From Ruminococcus sp. (lineage in GTDB: Bacteria > Bacillota > Clostridia > Oscillospirales > Ruminococcaceae): a DNA stretch of 7,537 nt. The stretch's first letter is position 1. Every line of letters begins with the position of its first letter. This document shows positions 5,214 through 7,537 of the stretch, piece after piece. The stretch lies in the NCBI GenBank assembly GCA_017544125.1, contig JAFYET010000371.1:1-7537 (forward strand). Direction: 5' to 3'. The position numbers and the translations under genes were made by a program. The notes beneath the pieces are model-generated. The model made no database searches and was not told where the DNA came from. It worked only from the letters and a program-made list of their open reading frames with translations.

Positions 5214-5951
5214 TTATAGATTTAATAATTGCTTTTTCTTTGTATCAAATTCTTCTTGGGTTATTGCACCAATATCTAATAATTCTTTAAGTTTTTTTAC
5301 TTCATCAATAGAAGAAGTCATGTTTGAAGATGACGTTGTTTTTGAAGAAGTTGTACTGTTGGATGGTTTTTCATTGTAAGTTGATATTATATCAAGAACA
5401 GATAAAATCCGTTGAGCAGTATTATAAGCATTCTTATAAGCTAAACTATCTGTTTGTGTTTCATATTTTAAAAGATTAAAATACATTGTAGGATTTTTAA
5501 AGTCTTTAATGGTCATTTTTATACTTAACACCTTGCAAATGGTGTTGTTGACTTTTTTTCCACTAGTACCGCCAATAACAGCACCTACACCACCAAATAA
5601 AGCACCACCTACAACAGCTCTTCCAATACTGACACCACCTTTAGTTATTGTTTTTCCATCTTCTATAAGTTCATAACTAATAAGATCAGAATAATCATAT
5701 ATCTTACTATCAGTTGTTACAACATATTGATTATTTCCAGTTGGAAGTTTTGTTGGAAAAACCCATTTTTTTCTTTTTTCATCAATCCAAATATAATTAT
5801 CTACTGAAGATGTTTTATTAAAATCTACATTAGAGGTTTTTTTAATCAACTCTTCTGATTTTGCTTTTCTTTCAATTGAAGATTTAATATATACAATAAT
5901 AAAAATAACAATTAAAACTCCTAATACAATATAAACTGCCGAAAATTCCAT
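5214..5951 (-). CDS. Membrane-anchored protein with a glycine-zipper segment and C-terminal SHOCT domain
   Basis: 245 residues. A hydrophobic helix at 5-22 (AVYIVLGVLIVIFIIVYI) followed by a basic stretch suggests an N-terminal anchor with a cytoplasmic body. A mixed beta region spans about 50-100 and 135-165. A Gly-rich hydrophobic segment at 105-131 (GGVSIGRAVVGGALFGGVG) has GxxxG spacing like glycine-zipper membrane segments. A Ser/Thr linker (197-213) leads to a SHOCT domain (about 214-245, VKKLKELLDIGAITQEEFDTKKKQLL). SHOCT is a short C-terminal module found in many bacterial and phage proteins, often of unknown function. The start is supported by GAGGTGAT (complement of 5955-5962, the GAGG core 7 bases away). 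The gene is far more AT-rich than both neighbours and uses A/T-ending codons, pointing to a different origin. It is convergent with the alpha-galactosidase. Biochemical role unknown. Confidence 0.88.
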   Translation of the reverse strand: MEFSAVYIVLGVLIVIFIIVYIKSSIERKAKSEELIKKTSNVDFNKTSSVDNYIWIDEKRKKWVFPTKLPTGNNQYVVTTDSKIYDYSDLISYELIEDGKTITKGGVSIGRAVVGGALFGGVGAVIGGTSGKKVNNTICKVLSIKMTIKDFKNPTMYFNLLKYETQTDSLAYKNAYNTAQRILSVLDIISTYNEKPSNSTTSSKTTSSSNMTSSIDEVKKLKELLDIGAITQEEFDTKKKQLLNL

Positions 5952-5981
5952 ATAATCACCTCAAATCATAATTCTGCAATA

Positions 5982-6010
5982 ATTATAGCATGATTGTATA
6001 GATTTGTCAA
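5982..6010 (-). promoter_or_regulatory. Perfect-consensus promoter of the SHOCT gene
   Basis: On the - strand TTGACA (complement of 6005-6010), 17 bases, then TATAAT (complement of 5982-5987) preceded by TGC, an extended -10. The start should lie near 5975, giving a leader of about 24 bases that contains the GAGGTGAT ribosome site. The gene therefore does not depend on the upstream tRNA or metG transcript. Confidence 0.87.
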
Positions 6011-6030
6011 TTATAAAACACTAAATGTTA

Positions 6031-6071
6031 TAAAAAGAAAAGATGTATAGCATAATACCATACATCTTTTT
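6031..6071 (-). terminator. Intrinsic terminator downstream of tRNA-Arg
   Basis: AAAAGATGTAT (6038-6048 on +) pairs over 11 bp with ATACATCTTTT (6060-6070) around an 11-base loop. On the - strand the stem runs into TTTTCTTTTTA (complement of 6031-6041). It starts 3 bases after the encoded CCA end of the tRNA. The stem is symmetric, so it may also stop + transcription, but the - tail is better. Confidence 0.85.
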
Positions 6072-6073
6072 GA

Positions 6074-6150
6074 TGGTGCGCCCGACAGGAGTCGAACCTG
6101 CGGCCTCAAGAGTCGGAGTCTTGCGCTCTATCCAGCTGAGCTACGGACGC
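6074..6150 (-). tRNA. tRNA-Arg, anticodon CCG, with encoded CCA
   Basis: 77 nt including CCA. The acceptor stem GCGTCCG pairs with CGGGCGC (one G-T pair), and the discriminator base is A. The D arm is GCTC/GAGC. The anticodon stem CAAGA/TCTTG holds the loop CTCCGAC with anticodon CCG (complement of 6114-6116), reading the arginine codon CGG. The variable region is 5 nt. The T arm GCAGG/CCTGT holds loop TTCGACT. CCA (complement of 6074-6076) is genomically encoded. The tRNA follows metG on the same strand at a distance of 139 bases, has no convincing promoter of its own, and is closed by the terminator at 6031-6071. It may be expressed by read-through from metG. Confidence 0.97.
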
Positions 6151-6155
6151 ATATT

Positions 6156-6179
6156 CAGGTAACAGATATCTGTTACCTG
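6156..6179. repeat. 24-bp perfect palindrome next to the tRNA-Arg 5' end
   Basis: CAGGTAACAGAT followed at once by its exact reverse complement, with no central gap. It ends 5 bases from base 1 of the tRNA. As DNA it is a symmetric site suited to a dimeric protein. As RNA it would form a 10-bp hairpin with an AUAU loop ahead of the tRNA. It is not followed by a T-run in either direction, so it is not an ordinary terminator. Confidence 0.8.
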
Positions 6180-6248
6180 TTGAAATATTCTGATTTCAGC
6201 CTACCCTGAACGCATTATCAGCCTGCGGCTGAAAAAGCTCGGAGGGGG

Positions 6249-6274
6249 ACCGCCGACACTCAAAGAGTGGCGGT
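6249..6274 (-). other. Stem-loop after metG, weak terminator at best
   Basis: ACCGCC (6249-6254) pairs with GGCGGT (6269-6274), and ACTC (6258-6261) with GAGT (6265-6268), with a 3-base bulge and an AAA loop. On the - strand it lies 16 bases after the metG stop but is followed by CCCCCTCCGAGC before a run of five T, so it lacks a canonical tail. A second short hairpin, TCAGCC/GGCTGA at 6218-6232, follows. Together with the palindrome these fill the metG-tRNA gap; I see no convincing promoter there. Confidence 0.45.
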
Positions 6275-6289
6275 GGTGGAGGGGTCAGT

Positions 6290-7537
6290 TTATCTTACTT
6301 TAGCGCCGTTAGGAAGCGACTGGTCGGGGAAGATGACTGTAGCGCCGCCGTCCTTATTGTCGGCTGCACAGATCATGCCGTTTGACTCGACACCGCAGAG
6401 CTTAACGGGCTTTAAGTTTGCAACTATTATGACCTTTTTGCCGATAAGATCTTCGGGCTTATACCACTCGGCAATGCCCGAAACTACCTGTCTGCCGCCG
6501 AAGCCGTCATCAAGCTGCAAGCAAAGCAGCTTCTTTGACTTCTTGACCTTTTCGCACTCCCTGACCTGAGCTACACGCAGGTCAACCTTTGCAAAGTCGT
6601 CAATGGTTATCTCAGCGCCAAGCTCGGGGGGCGTGAAGCCGTCGTTATCCTCAGCGGGGGCGTTGTCGCCGATTATCTTGTTGAGCTCGTCTATTTCCTT
6701 GTCAACATCAATCCTCGGGAAGATTATCTCGCCACGGTGAACGGTCACATTCACGGGAAGAACGCCGAATTTGCCTGCATTCTCATATGTGATAAGCCCC
6801 TCATCAGCGCCTATCTGTGCCCATATCTTAGGCATTGTGGTAGGCATAAAGGGTGAAAGCAGAGTTGATATGATGCGTATAGAATCAAGCAGGTTGTAAA
6901 GCACCGATGCAAGGCGGGCTTTCTTGCTCTCGTCCTTGCCGAGCACCCAGGGGGCAGTCTCATCTATATACTTATTTGCCCTGTCAACAGCTGTGAATAT
7001 CTCTTCAAGTGCGTTCTTAAGGCGTGTTTCGTCAACGCACAGGTCAACCTTTTCACGAAGTGCTGTAAGTGTACTGATAAGGTCATCATCAAACTCGCCT
7101 GCCTCACGCTCAGTGGGCAGTGTGCCGCCGAAATATTTATCAACCATCGCAACAGTACGTGAAACGAGGTTGCCGAGACCGTTTGCAAGGTCAGAGTTTA
7201 TGCGGTTTATCATTATCTCGTTTGAGAATGAGCTGTCAGCGCCGAGAGCCATTTCTCTCATGATATGGTATCTTATAGCATCGGGGCTGTAGCGCTCACC
7301 TAAGATAAACGGGTCAACCACGTTGCCGAGAGATTTTGACATTTTCTGACCGTTAAAGGTTATCCACCCATGAACTGCTAAGTGCTTAGGCAGCGGCTCT
7401 TCGAGCGCCATGAGCATTGCAGGCCATATGATAGCGTGGAAGCGCATGATATCCTTAGCCACCATATGAACATCGGCAGGCCAGAACTTTGAGTAATCAT
7501 TATACTCGCTGTTTTCATAGCCCAAAGCCGTGATATA
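6290..7537 (-). CDS. metG: Methionyl-tRNA synthetase, C-terminal two-thirds (5' end beyond the window)
   Basis: 415 residues are visible, starting in frame at the right edge with YITALGYENSEY, an internal part of the catalytic domain; the TTG at 7525 is not a start. MetRS charges initiator and elongator tRNA-Met in the cytoplasm. Visible in order: the end of the Rossmann domain with HLAVHGWITFNGQKMSKSLGN (KMSKS at 7331-7345); the stem-contact region; the helical anticodon-binding domain with NKYIDETAPW; and the C-terminal tRNA-binding (EMAP/Arc1p-like) domain from about 6610 to the end (IDDFAKVDLRVAQV, VSGIAEWY, LKPVKLCGVESNGMI), which dimerises long-form MetRS. The HIGH motif and any zinc knuckle would lie outside the window. 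No frameshift or missing motif is seen. The tRNA-Arg gene follows on the same strand without a clear terminator between. Confidence 0.97.
   Translation of the reverse strand, partial: YITALGYENSEYNDYSKFWPADVHMVAKDIMRFHAIIWPAMLMALEEPLPKHLAVHGWITFNGQKMSKSLGNVVDPFILGERYSPDAIRYHIMREMALGADSSFSNEIMINRINSDLANGLGNLVSRTVAMVDKYFGGTLPTEREAGEFDDDLISTLTALREKVDLCVDETRLKNALEEIFTAVDRANKYIDETAPWVLGKDESKKARLASVLYNLLDSIRIISTLLSPFMPTTMPKIWAQIGADEGLITYENAGKFGVLPVNVTVHRGEIIFPRIDVDKEIDELNKIIGDNAPAEDNDGFTPPELGAEITIDDFAKVDLRVAQVRECEKVKKSKKLLCLQLDDGFGGRQVVSGIAEWYKPEDLIGKKVIIVANLKPVKLCGVESNGMICAADNKDGGATVIFPDQSLPNGAKVR

Noticed and set aside
5143..5379. Possible + strand ORF starting MLYTEYMPHS
   Set aside because: It crosses the terminator hairpin, has no ribosome site, and its body is antisense to the well-supported SHOCT gene.
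6038..6070. Inverted repeat by the tRNA as an insertion-sequence end
   Set aside because: Its 11-bp stem and T-tail explain it as the tRNA terminator; no transposase or target duplication is present.
7518..7525. TTG at 7525 or ATG at 7518 as the start of the metG product
   Set aside because: The TTG frame continues to the edge with conserved MetRS residues (YITALGY), and the ATG is in another frame. The true start lies outside.

Overview
The window looks like chromosomal DNA from a gut or rumen Firmicute of class Clostridia, most likely a Ruminococcus-like Oscillospiraceae. This is inferred from purine-rich ribosome binding sites (AGGAG-type), sigma-A type promoters, T-tailed intrinsic terminators, small acidic lipoproteins with Ser/Thr/Asp linkers, and a cytoplasmic GH36 alpha-galactosidase of the Firmicute type. 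Species cannot be fixed from the sequence alone.

Left part (1-2690, + strand): the 3' end of an operon of four genes for exported or membrane-anchored proteins. The first runs in from the left edge. It has a Lys run, a Ser/Asp/Thr linker and a small C-terminal domain. The next two (751-1272 and 1298-1819) are a tandem duplicate pair of 173-residue acidic lipoproteins, whose domain is related to the C-terminus of the first protein. The fourth (1837-2607) is a lipoprotein with a long linker and a domain resembling the PsbP/Mog1 fold. A strong intrinsic terminator closes the operon at 2650-2690.

Middle (2689-5213, + strand): a possible catabolite-repression-type operator, a strong extended -10 promoter and a 739-residue GH36 alpha-galactosidase. 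A perfect-consensus promoter overlaps the stop codon of this gene. It should drive a structured RNA of about 120 nt with no ORF, ending at a T-tailed hairpin. No known family was recognised, and this is the most promising undescribed element here.

Right part (5214-7537, - strand): an AT-rich gene for a membrane protein with a glycine-zipper segment and a C-terminal SHOCT domain, carrying its own perfect-consensus promoter. Next come a tRNA-Arg(CCG) gene with an encoded CCA end and terminator, a 24-bp perfect palindrome 5 bases upstream of the tRNA, and the 3' two-thirds of metG, which runs off the right edge. The metG-tRNA gap shows no clear promoter and no T-tailed terminator, so the two may be co-transcribed. 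The AT-rich gene lies against the 3' end of the tRNA, a classic integration position. A degenerate copy of the tRNA 3' end lies on its far side, inside the candidate RNA.

Functionally the window joins three unrelated blocks: cell-envelope lipoproteins of unknown role, intracellular breakdown of alpha-galactosides such as melibiose or raffinose, and translation (MetRS, tRNA-Arg).
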